Numbered from the stretch's first letter, positions 7,371 to 19,609 are shown. The stretch is 64,000 bases of DNA from Caballeronia sp. dw_276 (GCF_018449635.1 NZ_JAAVUV010000005.1:186001-250000); one strand, 5' to 3'. The notes: generated from the letters alone by a model not told the origin. Made by a program: numbers and translations.

Positions 7371-9731
7371 ATGACGGAAACCGTAGCACTCAAGATTGTC
7401 CAGCGCATCGCCACCGAGTTGAGCGTGCAGCCGCGCCAGGTCGCCGCCACCGTGCAACTTCTCGATGAAGGCTCGACTGTTCCGTTCATCGCCCGTTATC
7501 GAAAGGAAGTGACAGGCAATCTCGACGATACGCAATTGCGCAATCTCGAGGAACGCCTCGTCTACCTTCGCGAACTCGAAGACCGGCGCGCGGCGATTGT
7601 CCAGAGCATCGACGAACAAGGCAAGCTCACGCCCGAACTGCGCGCGGCCGTCGAAGGCGCCGACAGCAAGCAGGTGCTCGAAGACCTGTACCTCCCGTAC
7701 AAACCGAAGCGCCGCACCCGCGCGATGATCGCCCGCGAAGCCGGCCTGCAGCCGCTTGCAGACGCCCTCCTCGCCGATCCGAAACTCGATCCGCAAACCG
7801 AAGCCGCGCGTTATGTAGACGCAGAAAAAGGCGTCGCCGACACGAAAGCCGCGCTCGACGGCGCCCGCGACATTCTTTCCGAACAGTTCGGCGAAACCGC
7901 GGAAATCCTCGGCAAGGTCCGCGAATATCTGTTCAAGCAGGGCAGCGTGATCTCGACTGTGGTCGAAGGCAAGGAAACCGAGGAAGGCGAGAAATTCCGC
8001 GATTACTACGACTACTCGGAAACTATCCGCACGGTGCCGTCGCATCGGGCGCTGGCGCTGTTCCGCGGCCGCAACGCCGGCGTTCTGTCCGTGAAGCTGG
8101 GCCTGGGTGGAGAACTCGATGCCCAGGTGCCGCATCCTGGCGAGACGCTGATCGCGAACCACGTTGGTATTGCCAATCAAGGCCGTCCTGCCGATAAATG
8201 GCTCGCCGACGTCTGCCGCTGGTGCTGGCGCGTGAAAGTGCAGCCGAATATCGAAAACGACTTGCTGACGAACCTGCGGGAAGAAGCCGAAGGCGAAGCG
8301 ATTCGCGTGTTTGCGCGCAATCTGAAGGATCTTTTGCTGGCGGCGCCGGCAGGCCCGAAAGCGGTTATCGGACTCGATCCGGGCATGCGCACAGGCGTAA
8401 AGGTCGCCGTGGTGGATCGCACCGGCAAGCTGCTCGCAACCGATGTGATCTATCCGCACGAGCCGCGGCGCGATTGGGACGGCTCGCTTGCCAAGCTTGC
8501 GCGCATCGCCGCGCAGACGCAGGCCGAGCTGATCAGCATCGGCAATGGGACCGCGTCGCGCGAAACGGACAAACTCGCGAGCGAGTTGATCGCTAAACAC
8601 CCCGAGTTGAAGCTGCAGAAGATCGTGGTGTCGGAAGCGGGTGCATCGATCTATTCGGCGTCCGAACTGGCATCGAAGGAGTTTCCCGATCTTGACGTGA
8701 CCTTGCGCGGCGCTGTTTCCATCGCGCGGCGTTTGCAGGATCCGCTTGCCGAACTCGTGAAGATCGACCCGAAGGCGATTGGCGTTGGCCAATATCAGCA
8801 CGACGTGAATCAGCGCGACCTCGCTCGTTCGCTCGATGCTGTCGTCGAAGACTGTGTGAACGCCGTCGGCGTGGACGCGAACACGGCGTCGGTGGCGTTG
8901 CTTGCACGCGTGTCGGGCTTGAATGCGACGCTGGCGCGAAATATCGTCGATTTCCGCGATGCCAACGGCCCCTTCGCTTCCCGCGACCAGTTGAAAAAAG
9001 TCCCCCGTCTCGGCGATAAAACCTTCGAACAAGCCGCCGGATTTTTGCGCATCAACAATGGCGTGAATCCGCTGGACCGGTCGTCGGTGCACCCGGAAGC
9101 GTATCCGGTCGTTGAACGGATTCTGGCGAAGATCCAGAAGCACGCCGCCGACGTGATGGGCAAGCGCGAAGCCTTGTCAGGCTTGTCGCCAGCGGATTTC
9201 GTCGATGAGCGTTTTGGCCTGCCCACCATCCGCGACATCCTGGCCGAGCTGGAAAAACCCGGCCGCGATCCGCGCCCCGAGTTCAAGACGGCTACGTTCC
9301 GCGAAGGCGTCGAAAAGCTTTCCGACCTGACGCCGGGAATGATCCTGGAAGGCGTGGTCACGAACGTAGCGGCGTTCGGCGCGTTTATCGATATCGGCGT
9401 GCATCAGGAAGGGCTCGTGCACGTTTCAGCGATGTCGACGAAGTTCATCAAGGACCCGCACGAGGTGGTGAAGGCCGGTCAGGTGGTAAAGGTAAAAGTG
9501 CTGGAAACCGACGTGAAGCGCCAGCGGATCGCGCTGACCATGCGTCTTGACGATGACTTCGCGCCCGAGGGCAGTTCGTCGCAGCAACAGCAACGTGGCG
9601 GGCAGGATCGCCGTGGTAGTGGCGGCGGCGGTGGCAGCGCACGTGATGTACGTGGCAACGGCGGCGGCCGGCGCGAGCCGGAAGCTGCCAGCAGCGCAAT
9701 GGCAGCCGCGTTTGCGAAGCTGAAGAAATAA
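7371..9731 (+). CDS. tex: Transcription accessory protein Tex
   Basis: Tex is a conserved cytoplasmic RNA-binding protein related to eukaryotic Spt6. It affects expression of toxin and other genes. The 786 residues show the expected order: helical N-terminal Tex domain, YqgF/RNase H-like domain ([17 protein letters not shown] near 328), helix-hairpin-helix region ([16 protein letters not shown] near 502) and a C-terminal S1 RNA-binding domain (about 650-720). After S1 comes a Gly/Arg/Gln-rich tail (about 732-770) that is probably disordered and binds RNA. The start at 7371 (MTETVALKI) has only a weak ribosome-binding site. A GNRA-loop terminator follows the stop closely. Confidence 0.96.
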   Translation: MTETVALKIVQRIATELSVQPRQVAATVQLLDEGSTVPFIARYRKEVTGNLDDTQLRNLEERLVYLRELEDRRAAIVQSIDEQGKLTPELRAAVEGADSKQVLEDLYLPYKPKRRTRAMIAREAGLQPLADALLADPKLDPQTEAARYVDAEKGVADTKAALDGARDILSEQFGETAEILGKVREYLFKQGSVISTVVEGKETEEGEKFRDYYDYSETIRTVPSHRALALFRGRNAGVLSVKLGLGGELDAQVPHPGETLIANHVGIANQGRPADKWLADVCRWCWRVKVQPNIENDLLTNLREEAEGEAIRVFARNLKDLLLAAPAGPKAVIGLDPGMRTGVKVAVVDRTGKLLATDVIYPHEPRRDWDGSLAKLARIAAQTQAELISIGNGTASRETDKLASELIAKHPELKLQKIVVSEAGASIYSASELASKEFPDLDVTLRGAVSIARRLQDPLAELVKIDPKAIGVGQYQHDVNQRDLARSLDAVVEDCVNAVGVDANTASVALLARVSGLNATLARNIVDFRDANGPFASRDQLKKVPRLGDKTFEQAAGFLRINNGVNPLDRSSVHPEAYPVVERILAKIQKHAADVMGKREALSGLSPADFVDERFGLPTIRDILAELEKPGRDPRPEFKTATFREGVEKLSDLTPGMILEGVVTNVAAFGAFIDIGVHQEGLVHVSAMSTKFIKDPHEVVKAGQVVKVKVLETDVKRQRIALTMRLDDDFAPEGSSSQQQQRGGQDRRGSGGGGGSARDVRGNGGGRREPEAASSAMAAAFAKLKK

Positions 9732-9761
9732 AGCTTCACACGACATCGCAGTGGAAAACGA

Positions 9762-9792
9762 AACGGCCCGTCGAAAGACGGGCCGTTTTTTT
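9762..9792. terminator. Rho-independent terminator after tex
   Basis: An 11-base-pair stem AACGGCCCGTC / GACGGGCCGTT (9762-9772 with 9777-9787) closes on a GAAA tetraloop and runs into seven T. It ends tex; its minus-strand flank has fewer T, so it may also help end the convergent kup. Confidence 0.92.
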
Positions 9793-9814
9793 AAGACTCA
9801 ATCAAACGCAACGC

Positions 9815-11707
9815 TCAAATCTCGATCTTCGTTCCAAGTTCAACCACACGATTGGCTGGAATACTGAAGAAGTCAGTTGGCTTCGCGGCGTTCTGATGCA
9901 TCCATGCGAACACGCGTTCACGCCACACTGACATGCCTGGCAACTGTGTCGGTACAACGGTCTCGCGCGCCATGAAGAACGACGTATCCATCAACTCGAA
10001 CGTCATGTCGTGCGTCCGCCCGATTTCGAGCAGAACAGCCTTCACGTCCGGCGTTTCGTTGAAGCCGTATTGCGCCTTAACGAGGAACAGACCACCGCCC
10101 GCATCCTTCACTTCCACGCGAGTGGCATCGTCCACATAGGGGACATCGCGCGTCGCGAAGTTCAGGAAAATGGTGCGCTCGTGCAAGACCTTGTTGTGCT
10201 TCAGGTTATGCAGCAAGCTCACCGGCACGAGCGAATCGCTGCCGGTCAGGTAGATCGCCGTGCCCGACACGCGATGCGGCGGATGCGCGAGCAAGCCCTG
10301 CAGGAACGGCATCAGCGGAATACCATCGGCGGCGGTCCGGTCCTTGACGATCATGCGTCCCTTGAACCACGTCATCAGCAGGAAGAACAACACCCCGCCG
10401 ATACCCAGCGGCAACCAGCCGCCCTGCTCGATCTTGAGCAAGCTCGCGCCGAAGAACCCGACATCGATAATAAAAAACACGCTGATGATCGCGCCCACCA
10501 GGAACTTGTTCCATCCCCACAGCTTGGTCATCACGACCGACGCGAGAATGGTCGTGACCAGCATGGTCGCGGTGACCGCAAGCCCGTATGCAGCCGCGAG
10601 ATTTTCAGAGCTCTTGAAGCCGATCACAATGCACAAGATGATGAACAGCAGCATCCAGTTGACGACCGGAATATAAATCTGTCCGATAGCCAGATCCGAC
10701 GTGTGCAGGATCTTCATGCGCGGTACGTAACCAAGCTGGATGGCCTGGCTGGTGAGCGAATACGCGCCCGAAATCACCGCTTGCGATGCAATCACGGTCG
10801 CAATCGTCGACAAGATCACGAGCGGCAGCAACGCCCAGTCGGGCGCCATCAGGAAGAACGGACTCTCGCGCGCTTCAGGGGTATGCAACAGAAGCGCGCC
10901 CTGCCCGAAGTAGTTGAGCAACAGCGACGGCATGACGAGGCCGTACCAGCCGTATCGAATGGGGCTCGCACCAAAGTGCCCCATGTCGGCGTAAAGCGCT
11001 TCAGCCCCGGTCAGCACCAGCACGACCGAACCCAGCACGATATACGCTTGCAACACATGCGCCTGCATGAATGAAAACGCGTAATACGGATTCAGTGCAA
11101 CCAATACACGCGGCGCCTGGACGATGTGAAACACGCCCATTACCGCGAGCGTCACGAACCAGACCAGCATGATCGGGCCGAACAGCTTGCCGACCACCGA
11201 CGTACCACGCCGCTGAATCCAGAACAGCATGATTAGAATGACGATGGTGATTGGAATCACGTAATTTGCCAGCCGCGGCGAGGCGATTTCGAGCCCTTCC
11301 ACCGCCGATATCACCGACATGGCCGGCGTAATCACAGCATCGCCATAAAACATGCAGGCCCCGAAGATGCCGAGCATCATCAGTACGCCGGTGGCGCGGC
11401 CGGACTCCTTCAGCGTGCGCAGCGCCAGCGTCATCAGGGCGAGCACGCCGCCCTCGCCGTTGTTGTCGGCACGCATCACGAACAGCACGTATTTGATCCC
11501 CACGACGATCACGATCGCCCAGAACAGCAGCGAAATGACCCCGAGGACGGACGCTTCGTTCAGCTCGATGCCGTGCGACTTGCTGAACGCCTCTTTCAGC
11601 GCGTAGAGCGGGCTCGTGCCGATGTCGCCAAACACGACTCCGATAGCGGCAAGCGCCAGGGCAGGCAGTGGTTGTTTGCGCTCGTGCGCGTGGGTCATTG
11701 TTGTCAT
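9815..11707 (-). CDS. kup: Low-affinity potassium transporter Kup
   Basis: Kup imports K+ together with protons across the inner membrane. The protein has the KUP hallmark [15 protein letters not shown] near the N-terminus, about 12 membrane helices up to residue 430, and a cytoplasmic C-terminal domain. The frame extends upstream to an ATG at 11749, but conserved sequence begins only at [17 protein letters not shown] choose the ATG at 11707 (630 residues, the usual length); an ATG at 11698 is equally possible, and no start has a clear ribosome-binding site. It converges on tex and lies about 245 bases from the phosphoribosyltransferase gene stop. Confidence 0.94.
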   Translation of the reverse strand: MTTMTHAHERKQPLPALALAAIGVVFGDIGTSPLYALKEAFSKSHGIELNEASVLGVISLLFWAIVIVVGIKYVLFVMRADNNGEGGVLALMTLALRTLKESGRATGVLMMLGIFGACMFYGDAVITPAMSVISAVEGLEIASPRLANYVIPITIVILIMLFWIQRRGTSVVGKLFGPIMLVWFVTLAVMGVFHIVQAPRVLVALNPYYAFSFMQAHVLQAYIVLGSVVLVLTGAEALYADMGHFGASPIRYGWYGLVMPSLLLNYFGQGALLLHTPEARESPFFLMAPDWALLPLVILSTIATVIASQAVISGAYSLTSQAIQLGYVPRMKILHTSDLAIGQIYIPVVNWMLLFIILCIVIGFKSSENLAAAYGLAVTATMLVTTILASVVMTKLWGWNKFLVGAIISVFFIIDVGFFGASLLKIEQGGWLPLGIGGVLFFLLMTWFKGRMIVKDRTAADGIPLMPFLQGLLAHPPHRVSGTAIYLTGSDSLVPVSLLHNLKHNKVLHERTIFLNFATRDVPYVDDATRVEVKDAGGGLFLVKAQYGFNETPDVKAVLLEIGRTHDMTFELMDTSFFMARETVVPTQLPGMSVWRERVFAWMHQNAAKPTDFFSIPANRVVELGTKIEI

Positions 11708-11952
11708 AAACGCGGGGGAGCCGTCCTGATCGGAAAAAACGAACGCCATTCTAACGCTGCACCTGCCGCCCCACCGCCGTGTTGTGATACCGCGACGACG
11801 GGCGCAATAAAGCGATTTGACATTGCAGCGAAGCCCCTAAGGTGCATGGCGATAATCGTAAAGATGCCGTTCGAACATGCTAACAGGCAATCGAACGGCA
11901 ATTTGCCTGGAACGGCGCGGCGGCAGCACGGCGGAAAGGAAAATGGAAGAAA

Positions 11953-12513
11953 TCAGCTGCGTTCGTCGTGCAGTCCCCGCTTGATCCACGCACCCAGGTT
12001 GTGCGGTCGAACCGTGTCCCACTCTTCGAACGGCTGATGAATCCAGGGGTTGGTTTCGAGAAACTGAACAAAATAGTCAGGTTTCACCTTCGAACAGCCT
12101 TTATACCAAAGCACGGCTGAGCGCACGGCGGTCACCGCCGGATAACGTTCCTTCAAATGCTGCTGAACCCGCGAGAGCGTGACGCCGGAATCGACCAGAT
12201 CGTCGACCAGTAGCACGTTGCCGGAAAGCTCGCCGCGCGTCATCGTGATGTACTGGCCGATATCGAGCGCGCCCTGCTCCGTTCCCGCAGCCTCGCGATA
12301 CGAACTCGTCGCCAGGATCGCGAGTGGGAGATCATAAATGCGTGAAAGCTGGTCGCCCACGCGCAAGCCGCCGCGTGCGAGGCACAGGATATTGTCGAAC
12401 TTCCAGCCTGAGTCGTGCACGGACAGCGCCAGCAGTTCAATCAGCCGGTGATATTCGTCCCAGCCTACCCACAGGTTGCGGTCGTCGTTACGCGGGTCTT
12501 TCATCGCGATCAT
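11953..12513 (-). CDS. Phosphoribosyltransferase, (hypo)xanthine-guanine type
   Basis: This 186-residue type I phosphoribosyltransferase carries the PRPP-binding loop VLLVDDLVDSGVTL (about residues 100-113) and the upstream CLARGGL segment. Such enzymes transfer ribose phosphate from PRPP to a purine base for salvage; the Trp-rich C-terminus (WIHQPFEEW) recalls xanthine/hypoxanthine enzymes. The base specificity cannot be read from the sequence. The frame opens at a TTG at 12519, but the ATG at 12513 has a GAG-type ribosome-binding site. It follows purA on the same strand beyond a terminator, and the pairing with purA fits a role in purine supply. Confidence 0.85.
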   Translation of the reverse strand: MIAMKDPRNDDRNLWVGWDEYHRLIELLALSVHDSGWKFDNILCLARGGLRVGDQLSRIYDLPLAILATSSYREAAGTEQGALDIGQYITMTRGELSGNVLLVDDLVDSGVTLSRVQQHLKERYPAVTAVRSAVLWYKGCSKVKPDYFVQFLETNPWIHQPFEEWDTVRPHNLGAWIKRGLHDERS

Positions 12514-12552
12514 GGTCAAACTCTTTTAAATACGTACAGCGGTTGAAAATGC

Positions 12553-12580
12553 AAAGTGGCCGCACATTCGCGGCCACTTT
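12553..12580 (-). terminator. Hairpin terminator between purA and the phosphoribosyltransferase gene
   Basis: An 11-base-pair perfect stem AAAGTGGCCGC / GCGGCCACTTT (12553-12563 with 12570-12580) with a six-base loop lies just after purA. On the minus strand it is followed by an imperfect T-rich tract (GCATTTTC), so termination may be partial. Confidence 0.7.
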
Positions 12581-12603
12581 GTCTTTGCTAGAGGCTCAAG
12601 GTC

Positions 12604-13980
<1,377 letters not shown>

Positions 13981-14113
13981 TTACCTATGTTCGCCGAAGG
14001 TTCCGAGTTTTTCCCGGTATTTGCGAACGGATATCGACCTAAAGTCGATCGGACAGGACTGAAGTCTTGTCTGGGGTTTGCCTTCAGCAGCGCTTCCGAC
14101 AAGCCCGGAGCCA

Positions 14114-15265
14114 CTAGGAACGGGCCTCCACGACCCATGTCCCGTCGCGCTCGACCAGTACGCGATCGAACGCGAATTCGTCGAGGTCATGGTCGTGTCC
14201 AGGCAACGCCTGGATCACCACTTCGCCGGCATCACGCAATTGCGCGACCGCCGCACGCAGCGGTTCGTCGTGGTTCCAGGGCGCGAGGATCGCGCTGCCG
14301 CGGGCATCGATTGGAGAAATGCGCGCGACTTCACGCAAATCAAGCGAGAAACCCGTTGCCGGACGCGCGCGGCCGTAGGCTTGGCCGACGTCATCATAAC
14401 GGCCGCCTCGTGCGACCGCGTTCGGCACGCCGTCCACGTACGCCGAGAACATCACGCCGCTGTGGTACGCGTAGCCGCGAAGATCGGCGAGATCGATCAT
14501 CAGCTCGGCGCCGTGAGCCTGGCCTGCGAGGAACGCGAGGTCATCGAGTGCGCGGGAGATTACCGGCAGATTGGGCAGGCGGGCGCGGGCTTCATCGAGC
14601 ACCGATGCATCGCCGTACAAAGACGGCAACGCGCGCAACGCGTCGCGGGCGACATCACCAAGCTTGGACGTGAGCTCGTTCAGGCGCGGCACGTCTTTCG
14701 CCCCGAGCGCGTCGTAAAGCGATTCGCCGAGCGCTGCGGCGGCCGGTTCGAGATCGAGCAACGCGGCCAGAACGCCCGCGTGGCACAAGTCGAGGCGCAC
14801 TTTGTTCAGGCCGCTCAGACGCAGCGAATCAAGCATCAATTGCTGGATTTCCAGGTCTGCTTCCAGTCCCGCATGACCGTAGATTTCCGCACCGATCTGA
14901 ATCTGTTCGCGCGTCGCGTGCAAGCCGCGTGGACGCGTATGCAGCACATTGCCCGCGTAGCAAAGACGCGTCACGCCCTGCCGATTCAACAAATGCGCAT
15001 CGATACGCGACACCTGCGGCGTGATATCCGCACGCAGACCGAGCGTGCGGCCGGACAATTGATCGACAAGCTTGAACGTGCGCAGGTTGAGGTCGCTCCC
15101 CCCGCTTGTCAGCAAGGACTCGAGGTACTCGAGCATCGGCGGCATCACGAGCTCGTAGCCGTACGAACGAAAGCGGTCGAGCAGCCGGCGGCGCAATTCT
15201 TCGATCTTGCGCGCCTCGGACGGCAAGACATCGGCGATATTCTCGGGGAGTAACCAGGTGGACAT
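14114..15265 (-). CDS. hisZ: ATP phosphoribosyltransferase regulatory subunit HisZ
   Basis: HisZ is a paralogue of histidyl-tRNA synthetase that pairs with short-form HisG and is needed for the first step of histidine synthesis and its feedback inhibition. The 383-residue protein shows class II synthetase-like sequence ([20 protein letters not shown] at the start, [18 protein letters not shown] in the motif 2 region) but lacks the anticodon-binding domain and histidine-activation signature of HisS, which is encoded separately in this window at 23.6 kb. It starts at an ATG at 15265. It lies between the DUF2065 gene and purA, all on the minus strand. Confidence 0.95.
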   Translation of the reverse strand: MSTWLLPENIADVLPSEARKIEELRRRLLDRFRSYGYELVMPPMLEYLESLLTSGGSDLNLRTFKLVDQLSGRTLGLRADITPQVSRIDAHLLNRQGVTRLCYAGNVLHTRPRGLHATREQIQIGAEIYGHAGLEADLEIQQLMLDSLRLSGLNKVRLDLCHAGVLAALLDLEPAAAALGESLYDALGAKDVPRLNELTSKLGDVARDALRALPSLYGDASVLDEARARLPNLPVISRALDDLAFLAGQAHGAELMIDLADLRGYAYHSGVMFSAYVDGVPNAVARGGRYDDVGQAYGRARPATGFSLDLREVARISPIDARGSAILAPWNHDEPLRAAVAQLRDAGEVVIQALPGHDHDLDEFAFDRVLVERDGTWVVEARS

Positions 15266-15386
15266 CAGGGCGTTTCCTACGGAACGTTTTTGAGCGCGGC
15301 GGTGCGAATTGAACGTGGCATCGCCGGTCGGTCAGAATAATCTTTTGATCTATGGATGGCTACGGCGCGGCCGGTTTCGACGCAAT

Positions 15387-15578
15387 TCAGGTCGCAATCA
15401 GCAGCAAAATGACGCCGAGCGCCATCGCGATCAGGCCGCCGATACGAATCTGGTGCGGCGGCCGTTGGCTGATCCGGCGGAACGTATCGCGCCAGGAATT
15501 GGGGAAGACGAACGGAAACATCCCTTCGATAATCAGCATCAACGCGATCGCGAGCAGTAACGATGCAGCCATATCCAT
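15387..15578 (-). CDS. Small membrane protein, DUF2065 family
   Basis: This 63-residue protein has two hydrophobic segments (about 5-23 and 45-62) joined by a basic loop (SWRDTFRRISQRPPHQIR) and matches DUF2065 (YjeT-like). It is probably an inner-membrane protein of unknown function. In E. coli the homologue yjeT likewise sits between hflC and purA, so the position supports the call. It starts at an ATG at 15578, 41 bases after hflC. It may work with HflKC, but this is only suggested by position. Confidence 0.85.
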   Translation of the reverse strand: MDMAASLLLAIALMLIIEGMFPFVFPNSWRDTFRRISQRPPHQIRIGGLIAMALGVILLLIAT

Positions 15579-15619
15579 TCGATAGATGACGCCGCGGCTC
15601 GCACCGCGGCGCTTGGCAC

Positions 15620-16534
15620 TCAGCGCTTGCGCGCGAGTGCCGGGGTGGTGGCATCGGGGGCGCTCGGCGCAGCACCGTTCGGGCTGCGCATGAAGCGGAA
15701 GAAATCGCTGCTCGGATCGACGACCATCACGTCGCCGGCATTGAACGTCTTTTTATACGCTTCGAGGCTTTGATAGAACTGGTAGAACTGCGGATCGACG
15801 CCGTACGCATCAGCGGCAATCGATGCAGCGCGGCCATCGCCCTCGCCCTTGATGGTCTGCGCTTCCTTGTAGGCATCGGCGAGAATCGCTTCTTGCTGAC
15901 GGTCCGCATTCGCCTTGATGGCGTCGGCGTCGGCCGTGCCCTTCGCGCGTTCTTCGGCGGCCGCTTGCTGGCGCGCCGCGATCATGCGCTTGTAGACCGA
16001 ATCCGCCACCGCAGCCGGAAAGTCAATGCGCGTCAGCTGCACATCCACGAGTTCGACGCCGAACGCCGCTGCCGGCGCCTCGATCGATTTCTGCGCTTCC
16101 GTCCCGATAGCCTGCTGCTCGCCGAGCACGTCGGCAAGCGGACGCTTCGTAAACGATGACGTCAGCGCCGTGCGCGTGAGAGCCGCCAGCCGGTCCTGCG
16201 CAGTCTGCGTGTTCTTCTCGTTGCTGACAAAAAGCTTCAGCGGGTCCGCGACACGATACTTGATGACCGTATTCACGATCACCTCGTTCTTGTCCGACGT
16301 GTTGAAGCGGTCGGTGCCGGCTTCATCGATGGTGAGCGTGCGCGTGTCGATCAGCGTAAGCGTCTGGAACGGCGGCGGCAGCTTGAAATGCAGTCCGGGC
16401 GTGACGAGCTTCGGCTCACCGCCGCCGTGCGCAGTGATCACACCGGCATGGCGTTCGTCGACAACGAACATCATGGACGAGCCGATGAACAACACGACCA
16501 CCACGGCAACCACGAGGGCAACGATTCGATTCAT
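15620..16534 (-). CDS. hflC: HflC, SPFH-domain modulator of the FtsH protease
   Basis: HflC and HflK form a large membrane complex that cages FtsH and limits its access to substrates. The protein has one N-terminal membrane helix (about residues 4-24) and then an SPFH/band 7 domain facing the periplasm, followed by a coiled-coil (ARQQAAAEERAKGTADADAI). The frame begins at an ATG at 16549 that overlaps the hflK stop, but the ATG at 16534 has a strong AGGAG 7 bases upstream, so I take 304 residues. The C-terminal tail is Ala/Pro-rich. It forms an operon with hflK and probably hflX and hfq. Confidence 0.95.
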   Translation of the reverse strand: MNRIVALVVAVVVVLFIGSSMMFVVDERHAGVITAHGGGEPKLVTPGLHFKLPPPFQTLTLIDTRTLTIDEAGTDRFNTSDKNEVIVNTVIKYRVADPLKLFVSNEKNTQTAQDRLAALTRTALTSSFTKRPLADVLGEQQAIGTEAQKSIEAPAAAFGVELVDVQLTRIDFPAAVADSVYKRMIAARQQAAAEERAKGTADADAIKANADRQQEAILADAYKEAQTIKGEGDGRAASIAADAYGVDPQFYQFYQSLEAYKKTFNAGDVMVVDPSSDFFRFMRSPNGAAPSAPDATTPALARKR

Positions 16535-16545
16535 GATCGCGCTCC

Positions 16546-18030
16546 TCATTGCGTGTCGTCTTCACGCGAACGCGAACGGAACGCGTCGCGCGAGCGCAAT
16601 GGGTCGCCACCGGACGACTTCGCCGAGGCCGACGAAGCAGCCGCTGCGCTTGCAGCCGTGCTGGCAGAAGCGGATTGCGCCGCCACTGCCGACGCGGCCT
16701 GCGCACTTTCGCTGCGCGCATCCTGCGTGATCGACGTACCGACGGCCGCGGGTGCCGCGCCCACCGGCTGGTTCGTCGTTCCAGCCGAAGCAGCCGGAAC
16801 CTCCGACGCCCCACTTGCCGGCGCAGCTGCGTTTGCACGCTGACGGTTTGCATCGACGAGCTTGTCGAGCGGCAAATAGACCACGTTGTTCGAACTCTTG
16901 CTGTCGACGAAAACCTTCGTCGCCCGCGAGTAGATCTGCTGCATTGTTTCCAGATACATGCGTTGACGAATCACTGCCGGCGCCTTCGAATATTCTGCAT
17001 AAACCTGTTTGAAGCGCTCGGCGTTGCCTTGCGCTTGAGAAACGGCCCGGTTGCTGTAGCCCTTGGCCTCATCGATCATCCGCGCCGCGTCCGTCTTCGC
17101 GCGGGGAAGCAACTGATCGGAGTAGGCCTTGGCGGTGTCCACCGCACGTTCGTTGTCCTGGCGAACCTTCGCTGCTTCTTCGAACGCGGGTTGAACCTGC
17201 GCCGGAACCTGCACGCTTTGAATGGTCACGCCGGTCACCTGCAACCCGGTCTTGTATGAATCGAGCGATGCCTGAATCCGATCGACCAGCTTCGCGCGCA
17301 ACGCTTCGTGATCCTTGAAGAGCAATTCGTCCGTGCTGTGCGTACCGGCGATCTCGCGGATGGCGGCCTGGGCCGATTCCGTCACGTTCTGCTCGGGATC
17401 GAGATTGCGGAACAGATAGTCGGTCGCCGACTTGATCTGATACTGCACGGCAAAGCGAACGTCGACGATATCCGCGTCGTGCGTCAGCAGCGATGCATCG
17501 CGAACATTGGCTTGCGTAAGCGTGTTATTGCGGCCGATATCGACCGAACGGATCTGCGACGTATTGACGATCTCGTGCGATTCGAACGGATACGGCAGGC
17601 GCCAATGCACGCCTTGATCGGCCTGGCCTTCGTACTTGCCAAAGCGCGACACAACGCCCACGTTCCCGTCCTGCACGACAAACACGCCACTGCCAAGATA
17701 GATCGCGATCAGCGCGCCGACAACAATTCCCAGCCCGATTTTCGCGCTGCGGCCATTGTCAGGACGCGGTCCGCCGCCCGCCGGCTTCTTGCCGAACAGG
17801 CCCGCGAGCTTCTTGTTGAAGTCGCGCCACATTTCGTCGAGATCCGGCGGTCCTTCGCCATCCTTGTCTTTCGACGGACGCTTTTGTTCCTGCGGACGCT
17901 TCGGGTCCTGGCTTTTGGTGTCGCCATTGCCGTCGCCCCGCCCCCAGCGCGGGTCGTTGATCGAAAAGACGGCATGCGAAAGCTGCCGGGTACTCCGCTC
18001 GTTGTAGTCGTTCACTCGGTGATTCACCAT
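16546..18030 (-). CDS. hflK: HflK, SPFH-domain modulator of the FtsH protease
   Basis: This is the partner of HflC in the FtsH-HflKC complex. The 494 residues comprise a Gly/Lys/Asp-rich cytoplasmic N-terminus with the conserved segment DLDEMWRDFNKKLAGLFG, one membrane helix (about 98-117), the SPFH domain and a long coiled coil (ERAVDTAKAYSDQLLPRAK region). The last 80 residues are a low-complexity Ala/Ser tail, much longer than in E. coli HflK, ending in an Arg/Ser/Asp-rich stretch. It starts at an ATG at 18030, 32 bases after hflX, and its TGA overlaps the hflC frame. Confidence 0.95.
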   Translation of the reverse strand: MVNHRVNDYNERSTRQLSHAVFSINDPRWGRGDGNGDTKSQDPKRPQEQKRPSKDKDGEGPPDLDEMWRDFNKKLAGLFGKKPAGGGPRPDNGRSAKIGLGIVVGALIAIYLGSGVFVVQDGNVGVVSRFGKYEGQADQGVHWRLPYPFESHEIVNTSQIRSVDIGRNNTLTQANVRDASLLTHDADIVDVRFAVQYQIKSATDYLFRNLDPEQNVTESAQAAIREIAGTHSTDELLFKDHEALRAKLVDRIQASLDSYKTGLQVTGVTIQSVQVPAQVQPAFEEAAKVRQDNERAVDTAKAYSDQLLPRAKTDAARMIDEAKGYSNRAVSQAQGNAERFKQVYAEYSKAPAVIRQRMYLETMQQIYSRATKVFVDSKSSNNVVYLPLDKLVDANRQRANAAAPASGASEVPAASAGTTNQPVGAAPAAVGTSITQDARSESAQAASAVAAQSASASTAASAAAASSASAKSSGGDPLRSRDAFRSRSREDDTQ

Positions 18031-18062
18031 TAGACAGCCGGGTCAATGCAAATCGGAACAGA

Positions 18063-19343
18063 TCAGTGCCCGTGCTCGGGGACCTTGCGGTCTTCACTTT
18101 CGTCGGCTGACCGGTGGTCTTCCGGTAGCGTGGTTCCGTCGTCGGATGTGCTATCCATGGACTCCGGCACGATTGTGCCGTCCGGAAGTTCCGTGTACTC
18201 GTTGTTATCTTTTGGTTCGGAGGCCGCAAATTCGGCGATTGCCGCGCGCAGGGCGTCGAGTCCCTGACCCGTTCGCGCGCTCAAAAAGACGCGCAAAATA
18301 TTACCATACTCGTCCCTTTCAACCGGATCGTTACGGGCCGCGAGCTCAGGCACTGCGTCGATCTTGTTGAATACGAGAATTTGCGGAACACCATCCGCGC
18401 CGATACTGCTCAGCACCTTGTTCACTTCTTCGATTTGATCGAGCCGCACCATGCTCGAAGCATCGACTACGTGCAGCAGCAAGTCGGCCTGAACGGTTTC
18501 CTCGAGCGTCGCACGGAATGCCGCAACCAGTTGGTGAGGCAGGTCGCGAATGAACCCGACCGTGTCCGATACCACCGCCTGACCCGCTTCCTCGCCGAGA
18601 TACACGCGGCGCGAGGTTGTATCGAGCGTGGCGAACAACTGGTCCGCCGCATACGCCTGCGCTTTTGTCAGCGCATTGAACAACGTGGACTTGCCCGCGT
18701 TCGTATAACCGACGAGCGACACAGACGTGGTCCGGTTGCGCTCACGCTGCCGGCGCTGCGTGCCATGCTGGCGCTGCAGCTTCGCAAGCCGCGCCTTCAG
18801 CGCCTTGATCCGCTCGCCAATCAATCGGCGGTCGGTTTCAAGCTGCGTTTCACCCGGTCCGCGCAAGCCGATACCGCCCTTCTGCCGCTCGAGGTGAGTC
18901 CACGCGCGAATCAATCGCGTGGACAGATACTGGAGCTGTGCGAGTTCGACCTGCAACTTGCCTTCGTGACTTCGGGCACGCTGCGCAAAAATATCGAGGA
19001 TGAGACTGGTCCTGTCGATCACGCGACGCTCGAGCGCCGTTTCCAGATTCCGCTGCTGCGCGGGTGCCAAAGCGTGATTGAAGATGACGAGTTCCACGTC
19101 GTTGGCAACGCACGCGAGGCGCAGCTCTTCGACTTTGCCACTGCCGACAAACATCTTGGCATCAGGGCTGGAACGGCGACCGGTCAGGGTGACGGCGGGA
19201 TGGGCACCCGCACTTTGTGCGAGCAGACTGAGTTCTTCGAGACTGGCATCGAAATCGATTTTTCCGAAGTCGACACCCACAAGCGCTGCGTTGATCAAAT
19301 TGATGTTTTCATTTTGAAGCGACCGGTGAATTAGCAAGTTCAT
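18063..19343 (-). CDS. hflX: Ribosome-associated GTPase HflX
   Basis: HflX is a GTPase that splits stalled or heat-damaged ribosomes. The 426-residue protein has the HflX N-terminal domain (GRRSSPDAKMFVGSGKVEEL), a basic coiled-coil linker with IGLRGPGETQLETDRR, and the G domain with P-loop GYTNAGKST (212-220), switch region DTTSRR and G3 DTVGFI. The C-terminal 60 residues are acidic and Thr/Ser-rich, a lineage-specific tail. It starts at an ATG at 19343, 29 bases after hfq. The cluster hfq-hflX-hflK-hflC is as in E. coli but without miaA. Confidence 0.96.
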   Translation of the reverse strand: MNLLIHRSLQNENINLINAALVGVDFGKIDFDASLEELSLLAQSAGAHPAVTLTGRRSSPDAKMFVGSGKVEELRLACVANDVELVIFNHALAPAQQRNLETALERRVIDRTSLILDIFAQRARSHEGKLQVELAQLQYLSTRLIRAWTHLERQKGGIGLRGPGETQLETDRRLIGERIKALKARLAKLQRQHGTQRRQRERNRTTSVSLVGYTNAGKSTLFNALTKAQAYAADQLFATLDTTSRRVYLGEEAGQAVVSDTVGFIRDLPHQLVAAFRATLEETVQADLLLHVVDASSMVRLDQIEEVNKVLSSIGADGVPQILVFNKIDAVPELAARNDPVERDEYGNILRVFLSARTGQGLDALRAAIAEFAASEPKDNNEYTELPDGTIVPESMDSTSDDGTTLPEDHRSADESEDRKVPEHGH

Positions 19344-19372
19344 TCATGCTGTTGCACCGGACGCTGCGAGGT

Positions 19373-19609
19373 TTAGGGCGTTTCAGCATCCGGGTGGAAA
19401 TTCACCGGACGCGCTGGCACGACCGTGGAAATGGCGTGCTTGTAGACCATCTGGGTCACGGTGTTACGGAGCAACACGACGTACTGGTCGAACGATTCAA
19501 TATTGCCTTGCAGCTTGATGCCGTTGACCAAATAGATCGACACCGGCACATGCTCTTTTCGCAGTGCGTTCAAAAACGGGTCTTGTAACAATTGCCCTTT
19601 GTTGCTCAT
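19373..19609 (-). CDS. hfq: RNA chaperone Hfq
   Basis: Hfq is a hexameric Sm-like protein that pairs small RNAs with mRNAs. The 78-residue protein has the Sm1 motif ([18 protein letters not shown]) and the Sm2 motif ending YKHAIST. The open frame runs further upstream, but the ATG at 19609 follows a CGGAG ribosome-binding site and gives the conserved start [17 protein letters not shown]. It is transcribed with hflX downstream and follows der by about 160 bases. Confidence 0.98.

Noticed and set aside
7134..9143. 669-residue open frame on the minus strand opposite tex
   Set aside because: Entirely antisense to tex, which has full domain structure. Composition is biased to Arg, Phe, His and Asp.
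9600..9670. GGC/GGT-rich tract near the end of tex, as a possible recombination hotspot
   Set aside because: Simply encodes the Gly-rich tail of Tex; codon use is irregular and not a tandem repeat.
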